DNA of 64,000 bases from Delphinapterus leucas (GCF_002288925.2 NW_022098066.1:82975133-83039132), one strand, 5' to 3'. Positions 46,660-60,462 are shown, counted from the stretch's first letter. Made by a program: numbers and translations. Notes: generated by a model not told the origin, from the letters alone.

Positions 46660-48600
46660 GAAGATGGTGAAAGAGTAAGACGTGGAGATCACCTTCCTCC
46701 CCACAGATACATAAGAAATACATCTACACGTGGAACAACTCCTACAGAACACCTACTCAACGCTGGCAGAAGACCTCAGACCTCCCAAAAGGCAAGAAAC
46801 TTCCCACGTACCTGGGTAGGGCAAAAGAAAAAAGAATAAACAGAGACAGAAGAATAGGGACGGGATCTGCGCCAGTGGGAGGGAGCTGTGAAGGAGGAAA
46901 GGTTTCCACACGCTAGGAAGCCCCTTCGCGGGCGGAGACTGTGGGTGGCGGAGGGGGGAAGCTTCGGAGCCGCGGAGGAGAGCGCAGCAACAGCGGTGTG
47001 GAGGGCAAGGCGGAGAGATTCCCGCAGAGAGGATGGGTGCCGACCGGCACTCACCAGGCCGAGAGGCTTGTCTGCTCACCCGCCGGGGCGGGTGGGGCTG
47101 GGAACTGAGGCTCCGGCTTCGGAGGTAGGATCCCAGGGAGAGGACTGGCAGCATGAACACAGCCTGAAGGGGTTAGTGCACCACGGATAGCCGGGAGGGA
47201 GTCCTGGGAAATCTCTGGACCTGCCGAAGAGGCAGGAGACTTTTTCTTCCCTCTTTGTTTCCTGGTGTGCGAGGAGAGGGATTAAGAGCACTGCTTAAAG
47301 GAGCTCTAGAGACAGGCGCGAGCCGCGGCTAACAGCGCGGACCCCAGAGACGGGCATGAGACACTGAGGCCGCTGCTGCCACCACCAAGAAGCCTGTGTG
47401 TGAGTACAGGTCACTATCCACACCGCCCCACCTGGGAGCCTGTGCAGCCAGCCACTGCCAGGGTCCCGGGATCCAGTGACAACTTCCCCGGGAGAACGCA
47501 CAGTGCGCCTTAGGCTGGTGGAACGTCCAACCAGCCTCTGCCGCCGCAGGCTTTCCCCGCATCCCTCCCCCTCCCTCCCCCCGGCCTGAGTGAGCCAGAG
47601 GCCCCGAATCAGCTGCTCCTTTAACCCCGTCCCGTCTGAGCGAAGAACAGACGCCCTCCGGCGACCTACACGCAGAGGCGGGGCCAAATCCAAAGCTGAG
47701 CACCGGGAGCTGTGCGAACAAACAAAAGAAAGGGAAATTTCTCCCAGCAGCCTCAGGAGCAGCGGATTAAATCTCCACAATCAACTTGATGTACCCTGCA
47801 TCTGTGGAATACCTGAAGAGACAACGAATCATCCCAAATTGAGGAGGCGGACTTTGAGAGCAAGATTTATTATTTTTTCCACTTTTCCTCTTTTTGTGAC
47901 TGTGTATGCTTCTGTGTGAGACTTCGTCTGTATAGCTTTGCTTTCACCATTTGTCCTAGGGTTCTGTCCATCTGTTTATTTTTTATTCATTTATTTTTTA
48001 CTTTAAAATTTTTTTTTCTTAATAATTATTTTTATTTTAATAACTATTTTATTTTATCTTACTTCATTTTATTTTCTCCTCTTTCTTTCTTTCTACCTTT
48101 TCTCCCTCTTATTCTGAGCCGTGTGGACGAAAGGCCTTGGTGCTGCAGCCAGGAGTCAGTGCTGTGCCTCTGAGGTGGGAGAGCCAACTTCAGGACATTG
48201 GTCCACAAGAGACCTCCCAGCTCCACGTAACATCAAATGGTGAAAATCTCCCAGAGATCTCCATCTCAACACCAACGCCCAGCTTCACTCAACGACCAGC
48301 AAGGTACAGTGCTGGACACCCTAGGCCAAACAACTAGCAAGACAGGAACACAACCCCACCCATTAGCACACAGGCTGCCTAAAATCATAATAAGGCCACA
48401 GACACCCCAAAACACACCACCAGACGTGGACCTGCCCACCAGAAACACAAGATCCAGCCTCATCCACCAGAACACAGGCACTAGTCCCCTCCACCAGGAA
48501 GCCTACACAACCCACTGAACCAACTTTAGCCACTGAGGACAGACACCAAAAACAACGGGAACTACAAACCTGCAGCCTGCAAAAAGGAGACCCCAAACAC
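46660..48600 (+). promoter_or_regulatory. L1 5' UTR, partly CpG-rich
   Basis: The L1 internal promoter region. 46880-47760 is CpG-rich and 47860-48120 is T-rich. Several open frames across it code for low-complexity peptide and are not genes. Confidence 0.65.
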
Positions 48601-48615
48601 AGTAAGGTAAGCAAA

Positions 48616-49505
48616 ATGAGAAAACAGAAGAACACACAGCAGATGAAGGAGCAAGATAAAAACCCACCAGACCTAACAAATGAAGAGGAAATCGGCAGTC
48701 TACCTGAAAAAGAATTCAGAATAATGAGAGTAAAGATGATCCAAATCTTGGAAATAGAATAGACAAAGTGCAAGAAACATTTAACAAGGACCTAAAAGAA
48801 CTAAAGAGGAAACAAGCAACTATGAACAACACAATAAATGAAATTAAAAATACTCTAGATGGGATCAATAGCAGAATAACTGATGCAGAAGAACGGATAA
48901 GTGACCTGGAAGATAAAATAGTGGAAATAACTACTGCAGAGCAGAATAAAGAAAAAAGAATGAAAAGAGCTGAGGACAGTCTCAGAGACCTCTGGGACAA
49001 CATTAAATGCACCAACATTCGAATTATAGGGGTCCCAGAAGAAGAACAGAAAAAGAAAGGGACTGAGAAAATATTTGAAGAGATTATAGTTGAAAACTTC
49101 CCTAATATGGGAAAGGAAATAGTTAATCAAGTCCAGGAAGCACAGAGAGTCCCTTACAGGATAAATCCAAGGAGAAACACACCAAGACACATATTAATCA
49201 AATTGTCAAAAATTAAATAAGAAAATATATTAAAAGCAGCAAGGGAAAAACAACAAATAACACACAAGGGAATCCCCATAAGGTTAACAGCTGATCTTTC
49301 AGTAGAAACTCTGCAAGCCAGAAGGGACTGGCAGGACATATTTAAAGTGATGAAGGAGAAAAACCTACAACCAAGATTACTCTACCCAGCAATGATCTCA
49401 TTCAGATTTGATGGAGAAATTAAAACCTTTACAGACAAGCAAAAGCTGAGAGAGTTCAGCACTACCAAACCAGCTTTACAACAAATGCTAAATGAACTTC
49501 TCTAG
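48616..49505 (+). pseudogene. L1 ORF1 remnant
   Basis: It starts MRKQKNTQQMKEQDKNPPDL and stops at 48758-48760. It resumes in another frame at 48768 with a coiled coil (TMNNTINEIKNTLDGINSR) and RNA-binding region (DLWDNIKCTNIRIIGVPEEE) to a stop at 49218-49220. The C-terminal domain (GIPIRLTADLSVETLQARRD) follows after that stop. At least two disabling lesions. Confidence 0.82.
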
Positions 49506-49561
49506 GCAAGAAACACAAGAGAAGGAAAAGACCTACAATAACAAACACAAAACAATTAAGA

Positions 49562-52500
49562 AAATGGGAATAGGAACATACATATTGATAATTACCTTAA
49601 ATGTAAATGGACTAAATGCTCCCACCAAAAGACACAGATTGGCTGAATGGATACAAAAACAAGACCCATATATATGCTGTCTACAAGAGACCCACTTCAG
49701 ACCTAGAGACACACACAGACTGAAAGTGAGGGGATGGAAAAAGACATTCCATGCAAATGGAAACCAAAAGAAAGCTGGAGTAGCAATTCTCATATCAGAC
49801 AAAATAGACTTTAAAATAAAGACTATTACAAGAGACAAAGAAGGACACTACATAATGATCAAGGGATTGATCCAAGAAGAAGATATAACAGTTTACATAT
49901 TTTTGCACCCAACATAGGAGCACCTCAATACATAAGGCAAATACTAACAGCCATAAAAGGGGAAATCGACAGTAACACATTCATAGTAGGGGACTTTAAC
50001 ACCCCACTTTCACCAATGGACGGATCATCCAAAATGAAAATAAATAAGGAAACACAAGCTTTAAATGATACGTTAAACAAGATGGACTTAATTGATATTT
50101 ATAGGACATTCCATCCAAAAACAACAGAATACACATTTTCCTCAACTGCTCATGGAACATTCTCCAGGATAGATCATATCTTGGGTCACAAATCAAGCCT
50201 TGGTAAATTTAAGAAAATTGAAATTATATCAAGTATCTTTTCCGACCACAACGCTATGAGACTAGATATCAATTACAGGAAAAGATCTGTAAAAAATGCA
50301 AACACATGGAGGCTAAACAATACACTACTTAATAACGAAGTGATCACTGAAGAAATCAAAGAGGAAATCAAAAAATACCTAGAAACAAATGACAATGGAG
50401 ACACGATGACCCAAAACCTATGGGATGGGCTTCCTTGGTGGCGCGGTGGTTGGGAGTCCACCTGCCGATGCAGGGGGTGCGGGTTCGTGCCCCGGTCCGG
50501 GAGGATCCCACGTGCCGCGGGGTGGCTGGGCCCGTGAGCCATGGCTGCTGGGCCTGCGCGTCCAGAGCCCTTGCTCCACAGTGGGAGGGGCCACAGCAGT
50601 GAGAGGCCCGCAAACCAAAAAAAAAAAAAAAAAAAAAAAAACCTATGAGATGCACCAAAAGCAGTTCTAAGAGAGAAGTTTATAGCGATACAATCCTACC
50701 TTAAGAAACAGGAAACATCTCGAATAAACAACCTAACCTTGCACCTAAAGCAATTAGAGAAAGAAGAACAAAAACACCGCAAAGTTAGCAGAAGGAAAGA
50801 AATCATAAAAATCAGATCAGAAATAAATGAAAAAGAAATGAAGGAAACGATAGCAAAGATCAATAAAACTAAAAGCTGGTTCTTTGAGAAGATAAACAAA
50901 ATCATAAACCATTAGCCAGACTCATCAAGAAAAAAAGGGAGAAGACTCAAATCAATATAATTAGAAATGAAAAAGGAGAAGTAACAACTGACTCTGCAGA
51001 AATACAAAGGATCATGAGAGATTACTATAAGCAACACTATGCCAATAAAATGGACAACCTGGAAGAAATGGACAAATTTTTAGAAATGCACAACCTGCCA
51101 AGACTGAATCAGGAAGAAATAGAAAATATGAAGAGACCAATCAGAAGCACTGATATTGAAACTGTGATTAAAAATCTTCCAACAAACAAAAGCCCAAGAC
51201 CAGATGGCTTCACAGGTGAATTCTATCAAAGATTTAGAGAAGAGCTAACACCTATCCTTCTCAAACTCTTCCAAAACATAGCAGAGGAAGGAACACTCCC
51301 AAACTCATTGTATGAGGCCACCATCACCCTGATACCAAAACCAAACAAAGATACTACAAAATAGAAAATTACAGACCAATATCACTGATGAACATAGATG
51401 CAAAAATCCTCAACAAAATACTAGCAAGCAGAATCCTGCAACACATTAAAAGGATCATACACCAGGATCAAATGGGATTTACCCCAGGGATGAAAGGATT
51501 CTTCAATATATGCAAATCAAACAATGTGATACACCATATTAACAATTGAAGAAGAAAAAGCATATGATCATCTCAATAGATGCAGAAAAAGCGTTTGAGA
51601 AAATTCAACACCAATTTATGATAAAAACTCTCCAGAAAGTGGGCATAGATGGAACCCACCTCAACATAATAAAGGCCATATATGACAAACACACAGCAAA
51701 CATCATTCTCAATGGTGAAAAACTGAAAGCATTTCCTCTGAGATCAGGAAAAAGACAAGGATGTCTGCTCTCACCTCTATTATTCAACATAGTTTTGGAA
51801 GTCCTAGCCATGGCAATCAGAGAAGAAAAAGAAATAAAAGGAATATAATTTGGAAAAGAAGAATAGAACTGTCCCTATTTGCAGATGACATGATACTATA
51901 CATAAAGAATCCTAAAGATGCCACCAGAAAACTACTAGAGCTCATCAATGAATTTGGTAACGTTTCAGGATACAAAATTAATGCACAGAAATCTGTTGCA
52001 TTCCTATACACTAATGATGAAAAATCTGAAAGAGAAATTAAGGAAACACTCCCATTTACCATTGCAACAAAAAGAATAAAATGCCTAAGAATAAACCTAC
52101 CTAGGGAGACAAAAGACCTGTATGCAGAAAACTATAAGACACTGATGAAAGAAATTAAAGTTGATACCAACAGATGGAGAGATATACCATATTCTTGGAT
52201 TGGAAGAATCAATATTGTGAAAATGACTATACTACCCAAAGCAATCTACAGTTTCAGTGCAATCCGTATCAAATTACCAATGGCATTTTTTACAGAACTA
52301 GAACAAAATAATCTTAAAATTTGTATGGAGACACAAAAGACCCCAAATAGCCAAAGCAGTCTTGAGGGAAAAAAACGGAGCTGGAGGAATCAGACTCCCT
52401 GACTTCAGATAATGCTATAAAGCTACAGTAATCTAATCAATATGGTACTGGCACAAAAACAGAAATATAGATCAATGGAACAAGATAGAAAGCCCAGAGA

Positions 52501-53600
52501 TAAACCCATGCACCTATGGTCAACTAATCTATGACAAAGGAGGCAAGGATATACAATGGAGAAAAGACAGTCTCTTCAATAAGTGGTGCTGGGAAAATTG
52601 GACAGCTACATGTAAAAGAATGAAATTAGAACACTCCCTAACACCAAACACAAAAATAAACTCAAAATGGATTAGAGACCTAAATGTAAGACTGGACACT
52701 ATAAAACTCTTAGAAGAAAACATAGGAAGAACACTCTTTGACATAAATCACAGCAAGATCTTTTTAGATCCACCTCCTAGAGCAATGGAAATAAAAACAA
52801 AAATAAACAAATGGGACATAATGAAACTTCAAAGCTTTTGCACAGCACAGGAAACCATAAACAAGACGAAAAGACAGCCCTCAGAATGGGAGAAAGTATT
52901 TGCAAACAAATCAACTGACAAAAGATTAATCTCCAAAATATATAAACAGCTCATGCAGCTCAATATTAAAATAACAAACAACCCAATCCAAAAATAGGCA
53001 GAAGACCTAAACAGACATTTCTCCAAAGAAGTCATACAGATGGCCAAGATGCACATGAAAATCTGCTCAACATCACTAATTATTACAGAAATACAAATCA
53101 AAACTACAGTGAGGTATCACCTCACACCAGTTAGAATGGGCAGCATCAGAATATCTACAAACAACAAATGCTGGAGAGGGTGTGGAGAAAAGGGAACCCT
53201 CTTGCACTGTTTGTGGGAATGTAAATTGATACAGCCACTATGGAGAACAGTATGGAGTTTCCTTAGAAAACTAAAAATAGAATTACCATATGACCCAGCA
53301 ATCCCACTACTGGGCATATACCCTGAGAAAAGCATAACTCAAAAAAACACATGAACCCCAATGTTCATTGCTGCACTATTTACAATAGCCAGGTCATGGA
53401 AGCAACCTAAATGCCCATTGACAGACGAAAGGATAAAGAAGATGTGGTACATATATACAATGGAATATTGCTCAGCCATAAAAAGGAATGAAATTGGGTC
53501 ATTTGTAGAGACGTGGATGGATCTAGAGACTGTCATACAGAGTGAAGTAAGTCAGAAAGAGAAAAACAAATATTGTATATTAACGCATATATGTGGAACC
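49562..53600 (+). pseudogene. L1 ORF2 remnant (endonuclease, reverse transcriptase, C-terminal region)
   Basis: The endonuclease N-terminus is at 49562-49917 (LNVNGLNAPTKRHRLAEW, CLQETHF). The rest of that domain is at 50016-50420 and is interrupted by the SINE at 50427. RT motifs lie at 51014-51364 and 51546-51848, with the catalytic FADD at 51879-51890. C-terminal pieces lie at 52620-52997 and 53040-53354. Stops or frame changes occur at about 49915, 51362, 51547 and 51846, among others. It cannot encode an active enzyme. Confidence 0.84.
50427..50640 (+). mobile_element. CHR-2 type SINE inside L1 ORF2
   Basis: GGGCTTCCTTGGTGGCGCGG head and a poly(A) tail of about 24. AAAACCTATGGGATG before and AAAACCTATGAGATG after are target-site duplications in L1 endonuclease-domain sequence, so the SINE is younger than the L1. 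Confidence 0.94.
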
Positions 53601-54036
53601 TAGAAAAATGGTACAGATGAACTGGTTTGCAGAGCAGAAATTGAGACACAGGTGTAGAGAACAAACTTATGGACACCAAGCGGGGATAGTGGCGGGGGGG
53701 TGGGGGTGGGGGTGGAGGTGTGATGAATTGGGAGATTCGGATTGACATGTATACACTGATGTGTGTAAAAGTGATGACTAATAAGAACCTGCTGTATAAA
53801 AAAGAAATAAAATAAAATTAAAAAATATGTGTACAAAGAAATAAGACTTTTCCCCCCTACTTTGTTTCTAATTTCTGCACGAGTCCCTAGGCTGAGTGGG
53901 GAAGAATAGGAAAGACAAACTGTCACGAAGAGCTCACCTTACTGTCTAATGCTTGAAGTCTAAGTTTAAAAGAATGATTTACCCTCTTGTCATTTTGTAA
54001 CAATCCCCTATCTAAAAGTACTAAAGGGCAGTTCTT

Positions 54037-54215
54037 ACATTTAGAGTGCCTCAGAATCAGCTGCGGAGATTACAGAAACTCCTTCCTGGGCTCCAATCCC
54101 CAGAGGTTTCATTGGTGTGAGGCCCTAGAGTCTGTGTTTTTCACGTAAACACAAACCACATGTTTCTGATGCGGGTGGGCTGCAGATCCCAGTTGAAAAC
54201 CTATTGTTCTATAAG
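54037..54215. mobile_element. MER5-type hAT-Charlie relic
   Basis: AGTGCCTCAGAATCAGCTGC, then CCCCAGAGGTTTCATTGGTG and GGCTGCAGATCCCAGTTGAA, resemble MER5. Confidence 0.55.
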
Positions 54216-55330
54216 ACTGATTCAAACCTATAAATAAGCTTGTTTTCCTTTAAGAATCTTTAATTGAAAGGTGTATAAGTCATACCACAAATTGACATAA
54301 AGATCTCAAAGCATTCCTTGGGAAAAGTCCTTAGTTATGTTCTTTTGCTTTCCAGAATTAAAATCAAGCACTCACTGCACAATTATTTCCTAGTAATGGT
54401 TGAAAAATTAAGCAACAACATGAACAAAAAACTCAACCATTGTCACCACCACCACCATCAATCACAAAAAGATCCATCAAAAGACTCAGACCTGAGGTAG
54501 ACACATGCTCTCCTTTCGTAGTAGATGAAGTGACCTCGACTTCTGCTTTTACACTTGGTTATTTAAGTATTTTCCATGAGCGCCTTTAGCTGTCACTGCA
54601 GAGGAACTCACTGGCAGAGTTAGCAGAATGGATGAAAAGTCAGCCAATCTATGAAGTATTACTTAAAGATAAAGTATTAAAATTTGAGGACCTCTTGCCC
54701 TGTGATTATTCAAGCATCCCGCCAATTCTTCCTTCATCCCTGTCTGCCAGGGCTGGAAGGTATTGATGGTATAATCAGTAGTCAGTGGAGAACTCAATAT
54801 TACTTCTAAGAACTTCATTTTATGGATGTAACATTTATGAAAACAACAGCATATGAATGCAGTAAATCTCAGACCTGGTCAGGATCAATTACTTTTAGTA
54901 AAAATTCCTAAAAGGCATTCTTGTGTTTCACCTTTGAAAAGTAGTTCTTCACCCTAAAAAAAAAAAAAAGTTGCAAAAAATGTATCTTTGGAATGGAGGA
55001 TTCTACAGTATTTAACTTTCCATAAATTATATTGTTTCCCTCTACATGTTAGAACCTGTTCTTAAAAGCAAATGTGTCGCCACCAATGTCTTCAATTTGC
55101 TGTAATTGCAATGAGAACCATCTTGGGTACACCTGAGCAGGAAACAGGGTGAGAGTTCTTTACGGAAAAAAAATGGAAAGGAAAAAACATACCTAATGTA
55201 ATGTTTCAAACATGTACCAATATGTCTTGACTTGTCAGCCAAAGACAGACAGACAACCTGCAAATTTATACAGTGTTCATATGTCCCCCATCTTATTATT
55301 GCTAAGGTGAATGTGCTAGACACTTATTAA

Positions 55331-55830
55331 ATTGGTGTTCTATGTCTGCTGTAATAAGTGACCATGAGTTTAGCGGCTTAAATGAACACACATTTACTAT
55401 ATTACAGTTCTGTAGGTTAGGAGTCCAACAAAGGTCTCACTGGACTAAAATCAAGGGGTCAATAGGGCTGCCTTACCTTCTGGAGACTCTAGGGGATAAT
55501 TTGTTTCCTTGTCTTTTCTGAAAAGGTTTTAGAGGTCACCCACATTCCTTGGCTTGTGCCCTCTTTATCCATCTTCACAACCAGCAACAGCAGGTAGAGT
55601 CCTTCTCACTTTGCATCATCCTGACCTTCTTTTCTGCTTCCCAATTTTAAGGTGCCGTGTAATTACAGGGGGCCCATCTGAATAGTCCAGGATAATCGCC
55701 TCATCTCAAGGTCTTTATCCTAATCACAGCTGCAAAGTTTCCTTTTCTATGTGATGTAATGTACTCACATGTTTGGGGAATTACAACAGGGACAACCTAG
55801 AGGGGGCATTATTCTGCTGCTGAGGACACT
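55331..55830 (-). mobile_element. MLT1-type MaLR LTR relic
   Basis: TCTGCTGTAATAAGTGACCA and GTTCTGTAGGTTAGGAGTCC read as a diverged inverted MLT1 LTR. Confidence 0.55.
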
Positions 55831-56016
55831 ACTAACCAAGGTGCCAACTGATATTGGAATAAAGAAAAAAAACTTGTCTACTTTCAACAAAGATTAGGAA
55901 AATTAAGACAGTATGTGAAAGTGCAATGTAGAACAGCAAAGCAAGACAAAGTCAAATCGGGACCCTAGAAACGCTCCATTGATGACCATACTATTGCACA
56001 AGAAGGAGTCAGCTTA

Positions 56017-56227
56017 GGGCTTCCTTGGTGGCGCAGTGGTTGAGAGTCCACCTGTCGAGGCAGGGGACACGGGTTCGTGCCCCGGTCCGGCAAGATCCCA
56101 CTTGCCGCGGAGCGGCTAGGCCCATGAGCCATGGCTGCTGAGCCTGTGCCTCCGGAGCCTGTGCTTTGCAACGGGAGAGACCACAACAGTGAGAGACCCG
56201 CGTACCGCAAGAACAAACAAACAAAAA
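56017..56227 (+). mobile_element. CHR-2 type SINE
   Basis: GGGCTTCCTTGGTGGCGCAG head, AACAAACAAACAAA tail, and imperfect 16-bp duplications (AGAAGGAGTCAGCTTA at 56001 and AGAACTAGTCAGTTTA at 56228). Confidence 0.93.
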
Positions 56228-57570
56228 AGAACTAGTCAGTTTAGGTTAGTTAGGTTTTTCTTTTCCCAGATGTTGCTTCCCCACCCTCCCCCCACCCCCA
56301 GGTTGACTTTGACGGTGGAAATCTCATCCAAGACTAAGAGCCTGTGGTAGAGGAAGTGAAGGTGGTGGTGGAGTCGGTGCACCTGGGACCCCACTAACTT
56401 CTGAATATGAACTTTCAGCTGGTCTCCGTGGAACAGATGGGTTTTCTCAGACCCACCCTTGCATAAACACCAGGTGGACAGGGGGGGACTCCATGCCCCT
56501 TTCCTTGGAACTTGGCCTTGTAAAGAAGCAGGCATCAAAAGGTTAACCTGTCTGGGGCCTCCTGAACCAGATGTTCCAGGTCCCAGTAGAGAGCTTCCTC
56601 ACTTTTGGTCACACATCCCCAGGGTCGGCCTAAGGCCCGTGCTGCCTGGGTTGGCTGTGGAGGATGAGCTCTTCAGGCAGAGCCATCTTGCTCTGTCTCC
56701 TCCAAACCAGGTTCTGACCAGAGAGCAATGTGTTCGTGTTTCTCAGGCTGGTGGAAGATACTCCCTCATCGTCCTCTCAGACTGGGGCACCCCCTCCCCA
56801 TGTTGGCCTGCTCTGGGGGGGAAGGGATGGGAGGATGGGAGCAAGAGGGGCAGGGACAAGGAGGAGGAGTGGGAACAAAAACGCTTGGGGAGAAGGTAGG
56901 GGAGGATGGCGAGGAAGGGGAAGGCGGAAGCTGAAGAAGAATAAGGAGGACGATGACCAGAGTGTGAATGCCATGGAGGTTCTAGCCTCTGGTCCCAGAA
57001 TGGCAGCTGCCCTCTCTTGAACTTCCCCTGACCTCATGCTGGACACACTCACACCCCAGCCTCCTCTCTCATCCTCCAGACTCCTTTATCCCCACAAGAG
57101 CAGCCTCCCATGCCTTGATTCTGGGGATTCTTTCCTTTCTCCCTAGGTTTCCCCAGAGCTAGGCACAGATTCCTCACCAGCAGCCAAACCCTGGTCTGTG
57201 GTTCTGGAGAGTCCAAAGCATGGAAATCTCTCATGAGAAAAGGAAATGAAGGCCACATGGAGTCATGGGGTCACTCTGCAGAATCTCAATCCAGCTGTCC
57301 AAGTCACACTAGGTTGATATTTGGGAAGATGTCAAACTCGTTCAAAAGAAATTCTAAGAAGATCCTTGGTGCAGGTCATTGTTACATGGAGTAAATTGCA
57401 CTATGAAATCCTAAACCAGGTGATCAAACTTCATTCTAAAGTCACCGATCAGGCCTAACAAGGGCAAAACAGGTTGTGAGTACTAATTACAGGGAATGAA
57501 CAAAACTGGGGCAGATCCCACAAAGGCCAGGTAGGAGAAGCTTCTTGGGCCAATGGCTAAGTAACCTCCT

Positions 57571-57983
57571 GTATTAGTCAGCTTGGGCTGCCATAAAAAA
57601 TTACCATAGACTGGGTGGCTTAACCAGAAATCTGTTTTCACATATTCTGGAGGCTGGAAGTCCAAAATCAAGATTGATGTTCTTGCCAATTCAGTTTCCA
57701 ATGCGAGCTGTCTTCATGGCATGCAGATAGCAGATGCCTCACTGCGTCTTCACATAGCCTTTTCTCCTTGCTTGAGCTGGGGTAGGGCAGGAGCCCGAGC
57801 TCTCTGGTATCGCCTCTTGTAAGGACACTAATCCTATCAGATCAGGGTCCCAAGGCTATGACCTCATTTAATCTTAATTACTTCCTTAAAGGCCCCTTCT
57901 CCAAATACAGCCCTACAGGGATTAGGGTTCAAGATATGAATTTGGGGGGCGGGTGGTGGAACACATACATTCAGTTCCTAACA
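57571..57983 (-). mobile_element. MLT1-type MaLR LTR relic
   Basis: GTATTAGTCAGCTTGGGCTG, GACTGGGTGGCTTAACCAGA and CTGGAGGCTGGAAGTCCAAA are the inverted MLT1 end. Confidence 0.75.
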
Positions 57984-58251
57984 CCTTCTCCAGCCTCCTC
58001 CTCCCATGAAGGCGTTTGCAGCTCTCAGCTCTGGTCCCTGGGAACTTCCCAGGCACTGGGGCCTCAGATTCCTCTCCCCACAGACTTTCTTCTTCTCTCT
58101 CTCTGACTCAAATGCCTCAACACGGGGCACAGCTGTTGACTGGCTGACACTCAAAGGCAGTGGACTCAGTTGCTTTCACCTGGCTGACTTTCAGAAGAGA
58201 GGGGCCACCACTGACTGATATGTTTGCAGAAATGTGTTCACTGAGGAGACT

Positions 58252-58746
58252 GGCTGTGGTGGCAGAATAATGCTTCCCCAAAGATGTCCACATCCTGGTC
58301 CCTGGAATTTGTGAACATGTTACTTGACATGGCAAAAGAGACTTTGCAGGTGTGATTAAATTAAGAACCTTGACATCGGCAGGGGGGTGGGTTATCCTGG
58401 TGGGTCCAATGACAAGGGTCCATATAAGTGAAAGAGGGAGGAAGGAGAGTTGGTGTCAGAATAATGTGTTTTGAGAACAACTTGATCAGCCGTGACTGGC
58501 TATGAAGATGGAAGGGGGCTGTGTGAGTAGAATGTGAGCATCTTCTAGAGGCTGGAAAAGGCAAAGAAAGAGGTCCTCCCTTAGAGCCTCCAGAAAGAAC
58601 CTCAACTCCACTGTCACATTAATTTTAGCCCAGTGAGGTGCATCTTGGACTTCTGACCTCCAGAACCATAAGATAATAAATGCGTGTTTTTATAAGCCAC
58701 TAGCTGTGTGGTAATGTGTTACAGTAGCAACAGGAAACTCCTACAT
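58252..58746 (+). mobile_element. MLT1-type MaLR LTR relic
   Basis: CAGAATAATGCTTCCCCAAA, CATCCTGGTCCCTGGAATTT and GACCTCCAGAACCATAAGAT follow sense MLT1. Confidence 0.75.
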
Positions 58747-60180
58747 TGGACATTGGTGGATAGAGAGGATTTAGAACCAGTTCTGGTGGCTATTTCTTAC
58801 CATGGCTTTAGATCAATTACTCTACCCCCAGAAATATGAACTTTCAAACTTTTCAATTCTCAGTGGAGATAATGTAAATAATACTGGATGATGTACCCAC
58901 CATCCCTGTAGAAGAGGTTGAAACCCTCATCCTGTGCTCAGGGATAAACATCTAGTATGCTCCGAGGTTGGGTCGTGCACACGTGTATATTTGAGGCAGG
59001 GTTGCAGTGGCTTGGGCACTGGATTTATAATGTTATCCACAGGGCTGGCTGCAGGGTGCTGGGTACAGGGGGGGTCTTTTGCCATATCTAAGCCATCTAG
59101 TATCTGAGCCCCCTTTGTATGAGGAACTTCCCACATTCTGCAACTTTTAAGGATCACATACTTGCTTTCTTAGTTTTCCTAGGGGCTAAGATGTGGGTCT
59201 ATTACCAAGAGCTGGCCAATCCCCATCAGCAACAACTACTCCAGCATTTGACAGGAGTTGAGAGACACAAGGAGTAGGCCCTGGGGAAATTTTTTCTGTC
59301 CCCTGCAACAGAAGAATCTCCCTACCTCAAGATCCTTAGTTTAACACCGACCAGGTGCAGCAGAAGTCATGGAACCATTGGAGGTGTCTAGTGTCCAGGG
59401 CCAGTAGTGTCACCTGTGCAAAGCTACAGGGTCTGTCACTCAGCAGGGGGCACTAGTGTCCTTCCCATTTGGTCTGTGTGCTCCCTTCCATTGGCCTTTC
59501 TTATTCTTCCCTGTTTGTACAGTCTCGTTCTCCAGTTTGCTGGAGATTCTCTGAGCTATTACTATCCCTGGAATAAAGCATATTTCAGATGAAATGAGCC
59601 AGAATTTATTTCTGATGGTTGCAGACAGAGAAAGGGGGGGAAAGGGGGAAAGCAGGGGAGGAAAGGAAGCTTCTTCCTGGAAGTTAGCTGGGTGCTGAGT
59701 TCCTTTGTTGTTGACTCCAAGATTCTCCAGAAGAGTCAACTTCCCCCTTAAGCCAAAGGCACCCTCAAGGATCAAGTTACACCACTCCTTGCTCTCTGGT
59801 CTGAAAACACAAGTTGGCTGCTTTCTGCAGTCTCCCCCCTCCCCGCCCTCAGGTCTAACCCAGTCTTACCCAGTAAGAGAAAACCAACCAACCAACCAAC
59901 CAACCAACCAACCTCTCTTCAAGCAAACAAGTCATCTTTCTATCCCTTATCTTGGTCATCAGCTTCTTTTTCAGAATCTTCATTCCTTGTATTCTGTATG
60001 GGGGGGGAAAGGAAAAACATGGTACCTGGGATACCACGAGATTGAAGTATAGAAGGACGTGCACAGAAAATGCACCGAGTAGCACTCTGAGATGAAACCC
60101 TGAATCTGTATGTCTATACACAAGATACATACATATATACTTGTATCCATTGTTTTACAACTTCTTTATTTCTTAAAAAA
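58747..60180. other. Intergenic between MLT1 and the U1 promoter
   Basis: Contains the (CCAA)n repeat. No gene recognised. Confidence 0.4.
59882..59913. repeat. (CCAA)n microsatellite
   Basis: Eight tandem CCAA units. Confidence 0.95.
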
Positions 60181-60346
60181 TTTTTGGATCAGCATAACAC
60201 ACGATCCCAGAATTCCTTTCCCCGGCGTGTAACGCAGGACAAAAGGTAAGAATTCGAGGAGACTGGCAAAATCCGGCTGTATCTCAGATAAAGGATAAGA
60301 GGCGTGTTACCTCGGCTTGGTGGGCTCCCGAAGTGGGCGGACATTG

Positions 60347-60385
60347 TGACGTCACTTCCCCTTCAGCAGCCGGCCCGCCCATTGG
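60347..60385 (+). promoter_or_regulatory. CRE and CCAAT box upstream of the U1 variant
   Basis: TGACGTCA (60347-60354) runs into CACTTCCCCTT, and ATTGG (inverted CCAAT, 60381-60385) follows about 27 bp later. Human U1 upstream DNA, as I recall it, has the same order GACGTCACTTCCCCTT then ATTGGTC, so the far-upstream promoter is also conserved. Confidence 0.55.
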
Positions 60386-60462
60386 TCATCTCGGCAGGGC
60401 GGGGACAGGGCGGGGGTTGGAGGAGAGGAGCCGCCTTAGAGGTCAGGAATGGGGCTTGGCTT

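Larger units (their letters stand above)
46656..53826 (+). mobile_element. Near-full-length LINE-1, plus strand
   Basis: It starts with the L1 5' UTR (GAAGATGGTGAAAGAGTAAG), GC-rich to about 47780, and passes through ORF1 (48616-49505) and ORF2 (49562-about 53600). It ends with 3' UTR and a tail AAATAAAATAAAATTAAAAA near 53826. Length about 7.2 kb including the 0.2-kb SINE. Both ORFs are broken. No clear target-site duplication could be matched, probably because its 5' junction lies on another L1. Confidence 0.88.

Noticed and set aside
46888..47780. Several overlapping frames of 90-160 codons
   Set aside because: They lie in the GC-rich L1 5' UTR and are open by composition.
56459..57020. 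Overlapping 96-146 codon frames
   Set aside because: G/A-rich low-complexity sequence with no domain; neighbouring frames are equally open.
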